A DNA stretch of 64,000 nt from Achromobacter aegrifaciens (GCF_902859735.1 NZ_CADIJY010000008.1:1-64000), one strand, 5' to 3'; counted from the stretch's first letter, positions 28,383 through 37,687 are shown. Translations and numbers: made by a program. The notes: generated by a model not told the origin, from the letters alone.

Positions 28383-29309
28383 ATGCCCCAAAACCCGTCC
28401 GGCGGGATGTCCCCGCAAACCATGTTCCGCGCCGATCTATTTCGCGGCGAGCGCATCCTCGTCACCGGGGGCGGCACCGGCCTGGGCTACGCCATGGCCG
28501 AGCGCCTGGCGTCGTTGGGCGCCGCGCTGCACCTGTGGGGACGCCGCGCCGCCGTGCTGGAAGAAGCCGCCGCCGGGCTGCGCGCACGTTACGGCGCCGA
28601 GGTCCACGTTCAGGCGGTGGATATCCGGGATGCCGAGGCCGTGGACGCCGCCGTCGACGCCATCTGGACCGGGCACGGTCCGCTGACGGGCCTCATCAAC
28701 AACGCCGCGGGCAATTTCATCAGCCCCACTGAAAAACTGTCGCCGCGCGGCTTCAACGCCATTGCCGACACCGTGTTCCGCGGCACTTTCTACACGACCC
28801 AGGCCGTGGGCAAGCGCTGGATCGCGCAAGGCACGGGCGGGGCGGTGCTGTCCATCGTGGTGACCTGGGTCTGGACCGGTTCGCCCTTCGTGGTGCCCTC
28901 GGCCATGTCCAAGGCCGGCATAGACGCCATGACCAAGTCGCTGGCCATCGAATGGGGCCGCCACGGCATCCGGCTGAACGCCATCGCGCCGGGCGTGATT
29001 CCGACCGAAGGGGCCAGCGCGCGGCTGCGGCCCAAGGACTCGGGCGCGGACGCGCAGACGCAGCAGAATCCGATGCGGCGCCTGGGCACCGGACATGACA
29101 TCGGCGAGCTGGCGGCCTTCCTGCTGAGTCCGGGCTATGACTGGATCAACGGCCAGACCATTGCGCTGGACGGCGGCGACTATCTGGCCAACGGCGCTTA
29201 CTTCAAGCAGTACGCGGAATGGAGCGACGCGGACTGGGCCGCCGCGCGCCAGGCCATCGAAGCGCGCACCGCGCAGGACAAGGCGCAGCGCAGCACGGGG
29301 GGCGCATGA
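28383..29309 (+). CDS. SDR oxidoreductase, 2,4-dienoyl-CoA reductase-like
   Basis: The 308-aa Rossmann-fold SDR has TGGGTGLG at the nucleotide site and NNAAGNF. The catalytic region reads 'GSPFVVPSAMSKAGIDAMTKSLAIEWG'. The usual Tyr of Tyr-x3-Lys is Ser, as in mitochondrial 2,4-dienoyl-CoA reductases, whose sequence here is closely similar. It probably reduces an unsaturated acyl-CoA with NADPH. It is the first gene of an operon; the CoA ligase starts on its stop codon. The exact substrate cannot be told. Confidence 0.85.
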   Translation: MPQNPSGGMSPQTMFRADLFRGERILVTGGGTGLGYAMAERLASLGAALHLWGRRAAVLEEAAAGLRARYGAEVHVQAVDIRDAEAVDAAVDAIWTGHGPLTGLINNAAGNFISPTEKLSPRGFNAIADTVFRGTFYTTQAVGKRWIAQGTGGAVLSIVVTWVWTGSPFVVPSAMSKAGIDAMTKSLAIEWGRHGIRLNAIAPGVIPTEGASARLRPKDSGADAQTQQNPMRRLGTGHDIGELAAFLLSPGYDWINGQTIALDGGDYLANGAYFKQYAEWSDADWAAARQAIEARTAQDKAQRSTGGA

Positions 29310-30808
29310 CAGGCAGCACCATCCACGCGGGCGGCGACCGCCTGTCGGGCGCGGCGCTGGCCGCACGCGGCGAACAGGTTGCCGCCGGGCTGGCGGCAAT
29401 GGGCGTGCGAGAAGGCGACGTGATCGCCGTGCTATTGCGCAACGGCCTGCCTTATCTGGAGATCATCCAGGCCTGCAAGCGGCTGGGCTGCTACTACTGC
29501 CCGATCAATTGGCATTTCACCGCGGCGGAAGTGGCATTCCTCATCGAAGACAGCGGCGCCCGCCTGCTGGTCGCGCACGACGACCTGTGGCTTCCGCTGC
29601 GCGATGCGCTGCCCGCCGGCCTGCCGGTGCTGCTGGCCGGTCCCGGCGCGGCGCAATCAGGGCATGCCGACTACGACGCCTGGCGCGACCGCCAACAGCC
29701 CTACGACGGCCCGCGCGTGGCGCCGCGCGGTCATATGGCCTATACCTCGGGCACCACCGGTCGGCCCAAGGGCGTGGTGCGCGCGCCGTTCCCGCTGGAA
29801 CACCTGGGGCGCCACCTGCACCAGGTCGAAGCGGTGGTGGAGACGGCCTACGGCCTGCGCCCGGGATCGCGCGCGCTGCTGCCCGCGCCGATCTACCACA
29901 GTGCGCCCAGCGTATTCGCGCAGGTCGCCCTGCGGGTCTGCGAGACCTTCGTGCTGACGGACAGGTTCGATCCCGTGGAAGTCCTGCGCCTGATCGAGGC
30001 CCACCGCATCGATACGGTGTATCTGGTGCCCATCATGTACGTGCGCCTCTTGAAGCTGGACGCCGCCACCCGCGCCGCGCACGACCTGTCGTCGCTGCGC
30101 TTCGTGGCCTCGACCGGCGCGCCCTGCGCGCCGGAAATCAAGCGCGCCATGATCGAATGGCTGGGACCGGTCATCCATGAAACCTATGCGTCGAGCGAGG
30201 CGGGCATGGTCACCGTCATCGATTCGCACGAAGCGCTCGCCCGTCCCGGTAGCGCCGGCCGGCCTATCGGCGGCGCGCAGGTCAGGATCTATGGCGAAGA
30301 CGGATCGCCCTGCGCGGCGGGCCAGGTCGGGCGGATCTACGTGCGCCAGCCGGCCTACGCGGACTTCACCTATCGCAACAACCCGCAGGCCCGCGCCGAA
30401 GTGGAGAAGGACGGACTCATCGGTCTGGGCGACCTGGGCTATCTGGACGCGGACGGCTATCTCTATGTGTGCGACCGCGAATCGGACCTGGTGATCTCGG
30501 GCGGCGTGAACATCTATCCCGCCGAGGTCGAGCACCAGCTGATGCAGTATCCGGGCGTGGCGGATTGCGCGGTGTTCGGGGTGCCCGACGACGAATACGG
30601 CGAGCGGCTGATGGCGCTGGTGCAGCCCTCGGCGGGCGCCGCGCCCGACCCCGAGGCGCTGAGGCTATGGTTGGGTGAACGGATCGCGCGCTACAAGGTG
30701 CCGCGTGAACTGCAACTGCGCGCGGAACTGCCGCGCGACGACAACGGGAAGATCGCCAAGCGCCGGCTGCGCGCCGAATTCTGGGCGGGCAGGCAGCGCC
30801 AGGTATAG
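29306..30808 (+). CDS. AMP-forming acyl-CoA synthetase
   Basis: The 500-aa ANL-superfamily ligase has the P-loop-like motif YTSGTTGRPKG, the adenine motif 'HETYASSEAG', 'YLYVCDRESDLVISGGVNIYPAEVE' and the C-terminal lysine motif 'DDNGKIAKRRL'. It activates a carboxylic acid to its CoA thioester. It starts in an ATGA overlap with the SDR stop; an extension upstream lies inside the SDR gene. Together with the SDR and a Bug binding protein it suggests uptake and beta-oxidation-like breakdown of a fatty or aryl-alkanoic acid. Confidence 0.9.
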   Translation: MTGSTIHAGGDRLSGAALAARGEQVAAGLAAMGVREGDVIAVLLRNGLPYLEIIQACKRLGCYYCPINWHFTAAEVAFLIEDSGARLLVAHDDLWLPLRDALPAGLPVLLAGPGAAQSGHADYDAWRDRQQPYDGPRVAPRGHMAYTSGTTGRPKGVVRAPFPLEHLGRHLHQVEAVVETAYGLRPGSRALLPAPIYHSAPSVFAQVALRVCETFVLTDRFDPVEVLRLIEAHRIDTVYLVPIMYVRLLKLDAATRAAHDLSSLRFVASTGAPCAPEIKRAMIEWLGPVIHETYASSEAGMVTVIDSHEALARPGSAGRPIGGAQVRIYGEDGSPCAAGQVGRIYVRQPAYADFTYRNNPQARAEVEKDGLIGLGDLGYLDADGYLYVCDRESDLVISGGVNIYPAEVEHQLMQYPGVADCAVFGVPDDEYGERLMALVQPSAGAAPDPEALRLWLGERIARYKVPRELQLRAELPRDDNGKIAKRRLRAEFWAGRQRQV

Positions 30809-30855
30809 CAGGGCGGCGCATCGCCGCAACAACAAAACCCACAAGGGAGACAGGC

Positions 30856-31842
30856 ATGGCAATCAGGCTGAACCTCAGGCTGCGTCGCATCGCGACCGCG
30901 GCGATCGTCGCGCTCGCGGCTCCGGCCGCCGCGCTGGCGGCATTTCCGGACAAACCGGTCAAACTGGTCGTGCCCTATACGCCGGGCGGCTCCGCGGACC
31001 AATTGTCGCGGGTGCTGGCCGAAGGCATGTCGCGCGACCTTGGGCAACCCGTGGTGGTGGAGAACAAACCCGGCGCCAATACGATGGTCGCGGCGACCCA
31101 GGTGGCCAGGTCGGCGCCGGACGGATACACGGTTTTCCTCGCCAGCAACGCCAGCATGGTGCTCAATCCCATGCTTTATCAACGCATCGCCTATGACGCC
31201 GCGCGCGACTTCCGCGTGTTCGGCATCGCTGCCGAGCTGCCGCTGGTGGTCGTGGCGAACAACGAGGTCCCAGCGGGCACGCTGGCCGAGTTCGTCACTT
31301 ATGCCAAGGCCCGGCCCGGCAAACTGAACTACGCCTCCGTGGGCATAGGCAATCCGCTGCAGTTGGCGACCGAACTGCTGAAATCGCGCACGGGCATGGA
31401 CGTGGCGCATATCCCGTATAACGGCAGCGCGCCGGCCCTGACCTCGCTGATGGGCAATGACACGCAGCTCATGGTGGACGTGATCAGCACCTCGCTGCCG
31501 CTGGTGCGGGAACGCAAGATCAAGGCGCTGGCCGTCACGACCAGCGAGCGGCTGGCCGTGCTGCCGGAGGTGCCGACCGTGGCGGAAAGCGGCTTTCCGG
31601 GATTCCGCGCCGCCACCTGGTTCGGTCTGGCCGTGCCGCGCGCCGTGCCGCAGGCCGAAGCGCAGCGCTTGCAGGCGGCGCTGGACAAGGTGCTGAAGGA
31701 TCCGGCATTCCGCGGCCGTTTTGAACCCCTGGGCCTGGTGATCCAGGCGCCCCGCAGCCAGGCAGAGATCGATGCCTACGTGCAGGAAGACCGCCAGCGC
31801 TGGGGCGCGGTGATCGAAGCCAATCGCATCAAGCTGGACTGA
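30856..31842 (+). CDS. Bug/TctC-family periplasmic binding protein
   Basis: The 328-aa protein has a signal peptide ending AAALA and the Bug fold: 'FPDKPVKLVVPYTPGGSADQLSR' at the start, 'VVENKPGANTMVAATQVA' and 'AHIPYNGSAPALTSLMG'. Bug proteins bind carboxylates and amides. Most lack linked TctA/TctB permeases, and none is seen here. It follows the CoA ligase by 47 bp with a GGGAGACAGG site, so it is probably in the same operon and either captures or senses the substrate. Confidence 0.9.
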   Translation: MAIRLNLRLRRIATAAIVALAAPAAALAAFPDKPVKLVVPYTPGGSADQLSRVLAEGMSRDLGQPVVVENKPGANTMVAATQVARSAPDGYTVFLASNASMVLNPMLYQRIAYDAARDFRVFGIAAELPLVVVANNEVPAGTLAEFVTYAKARPGKLNYASVGIGNPLQLATELLKSRTGMDVAHIPYNGSAPALTSLMGNDTQLMVDVISTSLPLVRERKIKALAVTTSERLAVLPEVPTVAESGFPGFRAATWFGLAVPRAVPQAEAQRLQAALDKVLKDPAFRGRFEPLGLVIQAPRSQAEIDAYVQEDRQRWGAVIEANRIKLD

Positions 31843-31887
31843 GGCGGCCACGGCCGGCCGGCCCACGCCGCCTGGCCGTCGGCGCCG

Positions 31888-32721
31888 TCAGGCCTTCTTG
31901 CCGCCGCGGCGCGCCTTGCGCGTGACATTGCGCCGCGACATCTCGGAGTCCAGGATCAACCGGCCTTCGAGCTTGCCGTGCATGCGCTTGACCGAACGCA
32001 TCGCGTCCTGCATGTGTTCGCTCATCAAGTCGCGCACCTTTTCCACGTCGCGCTCGCGCGCCGCAGCCAGGATCTTGCGGTGAAAGCCCGTATTGGCGCT
32101 GCCGAAACGCTGCTGCTCGGATAGCGGCATCTCGTTGTCGAACACGGTCAGCTGCCGGATCATTTCGTTGGTCATCTCGCAGCTGAAGCGCAGGAACGGG
32201 TTGGGGCAGGCCGCCGCGAAGATGTCGTGGAAATTGATTTCTTCCTGGCGCTGCGCCAGCGGGTCATCGACGTGCTCGGCCGACGGATCGCAGCAGGCGA
32301 TGTTCTCCTCCAGCGCAGCGAAATGCGCGTCCGTCAGGAACGGCACCGCGCTGGCCGCGAGCTCGGGCTCCAGCAGCTTGCGCACCTGGTAGATGTCCTC
32401 GATCCGCACTTCCTTGAAGAACAGGTAGTTCTGCATCAGCTGGAAGGTGCGGTCCAGCGGCACCTCGACCACGGTGCCGCCGCCGCCCGGTCCGGTGCTG
32501 ACCTTGACCAGCCCCTGCACCTCCAGCGACTTGAGCGCTTCGCGCATGGTGCTTTTGCTGACCGAGAACATGCTTTGCAGCTCGCTTTCGCGCGGCAGCT
32601 TGTCGCCCGGCAACAGGTTCTTGGCCGTGATCAGCCGCTTGATCTCTTCGGCGACCAGGTCGCTGCGCTTGGGCGGACTCGACGCGCCCGCGGCTTGTAG
32701 GTCGTGACTGTTGAACGCCAT
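31888..32721 (-). CDS. GntR/FadR-family regulator of the Liv-M20-M81 operon
   Basis: The 277-aa protein has an N-terminal winged helix ('LPRESELQSMFSVSKSTMREALKSLEVQGLV') followed by an FCD effector domain (about residues 90-245) with the metal-binding pattern 'FHDIFAAACPNPF' and 'TGFHRKILAAARERD'. The C-terminal tail is basic. It is divergent from the transporter operon, with a 26-bp perfect palindrome in the gap. Acting as a repressor released by an organic or amino acid is the usual mode and is inferred here. Confidence 0.9.
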   Translation of the reverse strand: MAFNSHDLQAAGASSPPKRSDLVAEEIKRLITAKNLLPGDKLPRESELQSMFSVSKSTMREALKSLEVQGLVKVSTGPGGGGTVVEVPLDRTFQLMQNYLFFKEVRIEDIYQVRKLLEPELAASAVPFLTDAHFAALEENIACCDPSAEHVDDPLAQRQEEINFHDIFAAACPNPFLRFSCEMTNEMIRQLTVFDNEMPLSEQQRFGSANTGFHRKILAAARERDVEKVRDLMSEHMQDAMRSVKRMHGKLEGRLILDSEMSRRNVTRKARRGGKKA

Positions 32722-33041
32722 TGCGTTCCTCCGTTGCTGCGTGGTGTGCGCGGGGCATGCCCCGGGCGGGTTCTGCGCGGACCCCGGGTTATACCTGATG
32801 CGCCCGCTATTGACAGAGCCGGCTCGCCAAACTGATCATGATAATAATCCTATTTATCATGATAAATAGGATGGTAGTCGCAGTATAGGCATGAGCGCCG
32901 GGACTTGCGAATACGCCCACGCGGCGGCAGCCCTGGCACGGGAGCTTGGAGCAGACAGAGTCGGAATGGGGACGCGCATGGTGCGCGCTCGACATCGTCA
33001 ATATGCCGCGGCACCGCCAGCGGCAGCCAGGGAGAACCATC
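32722..33041. other. Divergent intergenic region, gntR to Liv operon
   Basis: This 320-bp gap holds the 26-bp palindrome and presumably both promoters. Open frames that run through 32890-33040 begin without ribosome sites and continue into the binding-protein gene. They are not taken as coding. Confidence 0.4.
32847..32872. promoter_or_regulatory. 26-bp perfect palindrome (probable GntR operator)
   Basis: The arms ATCCTATTTATCA / TGATAAATAGGAT match perfectly over 26 bp, with TTATCATGATAA at the centre. A second partial copy (ATCATGAT) lies just upstream at 32835-32842. It sits between the GntR gene and the transporter operon, in a locally AT-rich stretch, where it could overlap both promoters. 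It is about 125 bp from the regulator start and about 170 bp from the binding-protein start. Confidence 0.75.
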
Positions 33042-34241
33042 TTGAATCGCCGCAACCTGCTGAAATTGGCCGCGCTTGGCGCCGTGCCCGGATCACTCTG
33101 GACCGCCCGGTCCGCGCTGGCGCAAGCCGACGCCATCCAGTTCGGGTGTCCGGTGCCCATGTCGGGCGCCTTTGCCGCCAACGGCAAATACGCCGACCTG
33201 GGCATGAAACTGGCGCTGGAGCAGTATGGCCGCGCGCTGGACCGGCCGCTGGCCTATACCGTGCTGGACACCGAGGGCAAGCCGGCCACGGCGGTGCGCA
33301 AGGTCCAGGAAGTCTCGCAACAGAAGGGCGTCAAGTTCTTCGCCGGCGGCATCCTGTCGTCCGAAGCGCTGGCCATGGGCAAGGAAGTCGAGCGCGCCGG
33401 CGGCGTCTTCATCACCACCGCGGGCGCGGACGAAATCACCGGCAAGGACTGCAACCGGGCCACCTTCCGCTGGTCCGTGCCCACCTTTGGCGCCATCGAG
33501 CAGACCGTGCGTCCCTTGCTCGAAAAGCTGCCCAACGCCAAGCGCTGGTACACCATCACGCCGCAATACGTGTTCGGCGACGGCCTGCTCAGCGCGGCCA
33601 AGGCGATCTTCAAGGAAAAGGGCATCGAGCATGTGGGCAACAGCTATCACTCGCTGACCGAGAAGGAATTCAGCGGCTACCTCACCAACGCCATGGCCGC
33701 CAAGCCGGACGTGCTGCTGATCCTGAACTTCGGCTCGCAGTCCTCCGACACGCTGCGCCAGGCCGTCAGCTTCGGCATGAAGCAGAACTGCACCATCCTG
33801 GTGGCCTGGGCTTCGGGCCTGGAACAGTTCGAAGGCCTGGGCGCGGACCTGTGCGAAGGCGTGTACTTCGGGGCGCAGTACTGGCACGGCATCGACTCGC
33901 CGCTCAACAAGGAACTGGTACAGCTGTCCCGCGACAAGACGCGCGCCAATCCCAATTACAGCCTGGCGGGCTCCTACATCTGCACCCGCATCATGCTGGA
34001 CGCCATCGCCCGGGCCGGCAGCGCCGACCCGGCCAAGGTGATCGCCGTCATGGAGGGCATGGCCTACGAGGGCCTGACGGGCAAGGAGGAAATCCGCAAG
34101 GAAGACCACCAGGTCCTGAAGAACTACTACCTGCTCAAGGGCCGCGCCAAGAAGGACATGAAGGACAAGGACGATTACGCCGAGATCGTGCATAGCGGCC
34201 GTTCCTTCCTGCCGCCCGCGGAAACCGGCTGCAAGCTGTAG
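33042..34241 (+). CDS. Liv-type ABC transporter, periplasmic binding protein
   Basis: The 399-aa protein is read from a TTG at 33042, because GGGAGA lies 8 bp upstream and the start gives a good signal (MNRRNLLKLAALGA, with a twin-arginine-like RR, ending RSALAQ). It is a type I periplasmic binding protein of the branched-chain amino acid/amide family ('FGCPVPMSGAFAANGKYAD', 'YTITPQYVFGDG', 'LILNFGSQSSDTLRQA'). The ligand is unknown. The linked amidohydrolase and M81 peptidase suggest a modified amino acid, peptide or amide. Confidence 0.88.
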   Translation: MNRRNLLKLAALGAVPGSLWTARSALAQADAIQFGCPVPMSGAFAANGKYADLGMKLALEQYGRALDRPLAYTVLDTEGKPATAVRKVQEVSQQKGVKFFAGGILSSEALAMGKEVERAGGVFITTAGADEITGKDCNRATFRWSVPTFGAIEQTVRPLLEKLPNAKRWYTITPQYVFGDGLLSAAKAIFKEKGIEHVGNSYHSLTEKEFSGYLTNAMAAKPDVLLILNFGSQSSDTLRQAVSFGMKQNCTILVAWASGLEQFEGLGADLCEGVYFGAQYWHGIDSPLNKELVQLSRDKTRANPNYSLAGSYICTRIMLDAIARAGSADPAKVIAVMEGMAYEGLTGKEEIRKEDHQVLKNYYLLKGRAKKDMKDKDDYAEIVHSGRSFLPPAETGCKL

Positions 34242-34259
34242 CCCGCCCCTGAGGCGGGC
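34241..34259 (+). other. Intercistronic hairpin after the binding-protein gene
   Basis: GCCCGCC / GGCGGGC with a 5-nt loop begins on the last base of the stop codon. With no T-run, it is more likely an mRNA-stabilising or attenuating hairpin than a full terminator, which would keep the binding protein more abundant than the permeases. Confidence 0.4.
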
Positions 34260-34330
34260 GGCCGTGGGCGCGTCGCGTCCGCGGCCGCCGCGCGCCCCGC
34301 GGCCTTCCGTTACCTCCACCGGGCATACCC

Positions 34331-35188
34331 ATGAACGTCTATCTCCTCCAGATCATCAATGGGATCGGGGTAGGCATGCTGTACTTCCTTCTGGCAGTCG
34401 GCCTGTCCATCGTCTTCGGTCTGTTGCGCTTCGTGAACTTCGCCCACGGGGCGTTCTATCTGCTGGGCGCCTACTTCTGTTTCCAGGCCATCCAGTGGGG
34501 CCTGAATTTCTGGCTCGCGCTGGCCATCGTGCCGCTGCTGGTGGGCGCCGGCGCCTGGGTCGTGGAGAAAGTGCTGCTGCGCCACGTCTACGCGCAGGCG
34601 CATGAATTCCACATCCTGATCACCGTCGGCCTGGCGCTGGTCCTGCAGGAACTGGTCATCGTGATCTGGGGGCCGATAGGCGACAACGTCGCCGCACCCT
34701 CGGCCCTGCAGGGCGTGGTCATGTGGGGCAGCTTCATCTATCCCAAGTACCGTCTGTTCGTGATCGGCTTCACCGCTGTCTTCTCGTTGCTGCTCTGGTA
34801 TGTGCTGGAAGGCACGCGGCTGGGCAGCGCGGTGCGCGCGGGCAGCGAATCGACCGAAATGGTGTCCATGCTGGGCATCAATGTGTTCCGCATGTTCAGC
34901 CTGGTCTTCGCGCTGGGCGCGGCGACCGCCGCCCTGGCCGGGGTGTTGGCCGCGCCCATACGCGGCGTCGAACCCTTCATGGGCATCGAGGCCCTGGGCA
35001 TCGCCTTCGTCATCGTGGTGGTGGGCGGCATGGGCAGCTTCTTCGGCGCGCTGGTCGGCGGCCTCCTGATCGGCGTGGTGCAGAGCGTGATGAGCACGCT
35101 CTGGCCGGAAGGCGCGCGGCTGATGATCTATGTGGCGATGGCGGCGGTGCTGCTGCTGCGTCCCCACGGCCTGATGGGGAGAGGATGA
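34331..35188 (+). CDS. livH: Liv-type ABC permease (LivH)
   Basis: The 285-aa integral membrane protein starts MNVYLLQIINGIGVGMLYFLLAVGLSIVFGLLRFVNFAHG, the standard LivH N-terminus. It has about eight helices and the conserved 'GIEALGIAFVIVVVGGMGSFFGALVGGLLIG' near the end. It forms the channel with LivM. The next gene starts inside its stop codon. The specificity cannot be told from the permease. Confidence 0.93.
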   Translation: MNVYLLQIINGIGVGMLYFLLAVGLSIVFGLLRFVNFAHGAFYLLGAYFCFQAIQWGLNFWLALAIVPLLVGAGAWVVEKVLLRHVYAQAHEFHILITVGLALVLQELVIVIWGPIGDNVAAPSALQGVVMWGSFIYPKYRLFVIGFTAVFSLLLWYVLEGTRLGSAVRAGSESTEMVSMLGINVFRMFSLVFALGAATAALAGVLAAPIRGVEPFMGIEALGIAFVIVVVGGMGSFFGALVGGLLIGVVQSVMSTLWPEGARLMIYVAMAAVLLLRPHGLMGRG

Positions 35189-36177
35189 TGACGCGCTTGA
35201 AATCTCATGCCCAATTGCTGCTGGCGCTGGCCGTGGTGCTGCTGTTGCCGCTGTGCATGCAGTCGGGCTCGCTGGCCACGGAAGTGCTGATCTACGCGCT
35301 GGCGGTGCTGGGCTGCAATCTGCTGCTGGGTTTCACCGGGCTGTTGTCGTTCGGCCAGGGCATCTTCTTCGGCCTGGGCAGCTATGCCGTCGGCATCCTG
35401 TTGACGCGTACCGGCCTGCCGATGCCGCTGGCGTTGCTGGCGGCGATGGCGGTGGGCGCGCTGGGCGCGACGCTGGTGGGCTGGTTCGCCATCCGCCAGC
35501 GCGGCACCTACTTCGTGATGCTGACGCTGGCCTTCGCGCAGATGTTCTACTTCCTGGCGTACAGCCTGCCTGACCTGACCGGCGGCGACAATGGCCTGCT
35601 GGACGTGCCGCGTCCGGCGCTGTCGGTGGCGGGCCTGCAGCTCATGCCGCTGGCCACGCCCTGGCAGTTCTACGCCTTCGTGGCGGTGTGCTTCCTGGCG
35701 ATATTCTGGCTGCTGCTGCGCGTGACCAACTCGGTGTTCGGCCGCACGCTGCTGGCGATCCGCGACAACGAGGCGCGCGCCATGGCGGTGGGCTACAACG
35801 TGCGCCTATTCAAGTTGGCGGCTTTCGCCATCTCGGGCGCCGTCACCGCGCTGGCGGGCGCCTTCCTGGCGATGATGACCGGCATCGCGCCGCTGTCCAG
35901 CATTGAATACCACAGCAGCGAGATGATCCTGGTCATGACGGTCATCGGCGGCACCGGCAACCTGTTCGCTTCAGTGCTGGGGGCAGCTTTCTACGTGCTG
36001 TTCGCGGACTGGCTTTCCACCTTGTGGCCGCGCTGGCTGATGCTGCTGGGCTTCCTGCTGATCGCGGTCAGCCTGTTCATGCAGAAGGGGCTGTGGGGGC
36101 TGGGAGAACGCATCTGGCTGGCGCTGCGGCGCAAGCCTGCCGGCGGCGAGCCGGCCGCCAAGGAGGGACGCGCATGA
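35185..36177 (+). CDS. livM: Liv-type ABC permease (LivM)
   Basis: The 330-aa membrane protein has the LivM core ('GFTGLLSFGQGIFFGLGSYAVGILL', 'RLFKLAAFAISGAVTALAGAFLA', 'MTVIGGTGNLFASVLGAAF'). The ATG at 35185 overlaps the livH stop (ATGATGA); longer starts fall inside livH. It pairs with LivH. Its stop overlaps the livG start. Confidence 0.93.
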   Translation: MMTRLKSHAQLLLALAVVLLLPLCMQSGSLATEVLIYALAVLGCNLLLGFTGLLSFGQGIFFGLGSYAVGILLTRTGLPMPLALLAAMAVGALGATLVGWFAIRQRGTYFVMLTLAFAQMFYFLAYSLPDLTGGDNGLLDVPRPALSVAGLQLMPLATPWQFYAFVAVCFLAIFWLLLRVTNSVFGRTLLAIRDNEARAMAVGYNVRLFKLAAFAISGAVTALAGAFLAMMTGIAPLSSIEYHSSEMILVMTVIGGTGNLFASVLGAAFYVLFADWLSTLWPRWLMLLGFLLIAVSLFMQKGLWGLGERIWLALRRKPAGGEPAAKEGRA

Positions 36178-36953
36178 ATCCGCAACATTCCGCGCCGCTG
36201 CTGCAGGCCAGGGGCATCGTCAAGCGCTTCGGCAAGTTCGTGGCCCTGCATGGGGTCGATCTGCAAGTGCAGCCGCGCACGGTGCACTCCGTCATCGGCC
36301 CGAACGGCGCGGGCAAGACCACACTGTTCCATACGCTGACGGGCACCTTGCGCACCAGCGAGGGCAGCATCGTGTTCGACGGCCATGACGTGACGCAGGA
36401 GGCCGATTATCAACGGGTGCAGCGCGGCATCGCGCGCTCTTTCCAGGTCACCAGCCTGTTCGCCAACCTGTCGGTGCAGGAGAACCTGCGGCTGGCGGCG
36501 CAGGGCGCGCATCGCGCCGGCGCCTTCGACTGCTGGCATCCGCCCACCGGCCCGCGGGCGCAGCGCGAGATCGTCGACGCGGCGCTGGAACGGCTGGGCC
36601 TGTCGCGGCTGGCCAAGGTGGCGGCGGGCGCGCTGTCGCACGGCCAGCAGCGGCGCCTGGAAGTGGGCATGGCGCTGGCCGCCCGGCCGCGCGCGATTTT
36701 CCTGGACGAGCCCACCTCGGGCATGGGGGTGGACGACCTGGATGAGATGAAGCGCTTGATCCGCAGCCTGCGCGACGATCACACGGTGGTGCTGATCGAG
36801 CACAACATGAACATCGTGATGGATATCTCCGACACGATCACCGTGATGCAGCAGGGCCGCGTGCTGGTCGAAGGCACGCCTGCCGCGATCCGCAGCGACG
36901 AGCGGGTGCGCGCCGCGTACCTGGGCAACATGATCACGGGAGGCCGGGCATGA
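36174..36953 (+). CDS. livG: Liv-type ABC ATPase (LivG)
   Basis: The 259-aa ATPase has Walker A GPNGAGKTT, a Q-loop in 'RSFQVTSLF', the signature variant LSHGQQRRLEVG, Walker B 'RAIFLDEPTSGMG' and the H-loop 'VVLIEHNM'. The C-terminal 'AAYLGN' tail is typical of LivG. It begins within the livM stop codon and ends within the livF start, so all four transporter genes are tightly coupled. Confidence 0.93.
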   Translation: MNPQHSAPLLQARGIVKRFGKFVALHGVDLQVQPRTVHSVIGPNGAGKTTLFHTLTGTLRTSEGSIVFDGHDVTQEADYQRVQRGIARSFQVTSLFANLSVQENLRLAAQGAHRAGAFDCWHPPTGPRAQREIVDAALERLGLSRLAKVAAGALSHGQQRRLEVGMALAARPRAIFLDEPTSGMGVDDLDEMKRLIRSLRDDHTVVLIEHNMNIVMDISDTITVMQQGRVLVEGTPAAIRSDERVRAAYLGNMITGGRA

Positions 36954-37648
36954 TGCTGCATGTCGACGCCGTACACAGCTATTACGGCAAGAGCCATATT
37001 CTGCAAGGCGTGTCGCTCGAGCTGCCGCAGGGCGAGGTGATCACGCTGCTCGGGCGCAACGGCGCGGGCAAGTCGACCACGCTCAAGACCATCGCCGGCG
37101 TGATCGCGCCCAAGGGCGGCGCGGTGCGCTACGGCGGACGCGACATCGCCGGGCTGCCGGCGCACAAGATCGCGTCCATGGGGATCTGCCTGGTGCCCGA
37201 GCACCGCGGCATCTTCAAGCTGCTGACGGTCGAGGAAAACCTCAAGCTGGGCATGCGCCGCGATTCGCCCTGGCAGCTGGAAGACGTCTACCGCATCTTT
37301 CCCCGCCTGAAGGAGCGGCGCAGGAACGGCGGCGGCCAGTTGTCCGGCGGCGAACAGCAGATGCTGGCCATCGGGCGCGCGCTCATGAACCATCCGCGCG
37401 TGCTGATGCTGGACGAGCCGGTCGAAGGCCTGGCGCCGGTGATCGTCGAGGAGATCGTGGCGCAGATCAAGTCCATCAAGCAGGCCGGCGTCACCATCCT
37501 GCTGGTGGAGCAGAACCTGGAAGTCTGCACGCAGCTGGCCGACCGTCATTTCATCATCGAGCAGGGATCCATCGTCTACCAAGGCAGCAACGCGGCCTTC
37601 ATGGCGGACGAAAACGTGAAGGACCGATACCTGGGCGTGGGCGTCTAG
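36950..37648 (+). CDS. livF: Liv-type ABC ATPase (LivF)
   Basis: The 232-aa ATPase has Walker A GRNGAGKST, signature LSGGEQQMLAIGRAL, Walker B 'VLMLDEPVEGLAP' and H-loop 'ILLVEQNL'. The ending 'RYLGVGV' is the LivF type. It completes the transporter; the amidohydrolase gene follows after 39 bp with an AAGGGAAAC ribosome site. Confidence 0.93.
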   Translation: MMLHVDAVHSYYGKSHILQGVSLELPQGEVITLLGRNGAGKSTTLKTIAGVIAPKGGAVRYGGRDIAGLPAHKIASMGICLVPEHRGIFKLLTVEENLKLGMRRDSPWQLEDVYRIFPRLKERRRNGGGQLSGGEQQMLAIGRALMNHPRVLMLDEPVEGLAPVIVEEIVAQIKSIKQAGVTILLVEQNLEVCTQLADRHFIIEQGSIVYQGSNAAFMADENVKDRYLGVGV

Positions 37649-37687
37649 GGACCGCCTGCGCCGCGCAACCGAAGCAAGGGAAACACC

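Noticed and set aside
31843-31887. GGCGGC/GCCGCC inverted repeat between the Bug and GntR genes
   Set aside because: It is GC-rich without a T-run on either side and could arise by chance in this composition, so it is not called a terminator.
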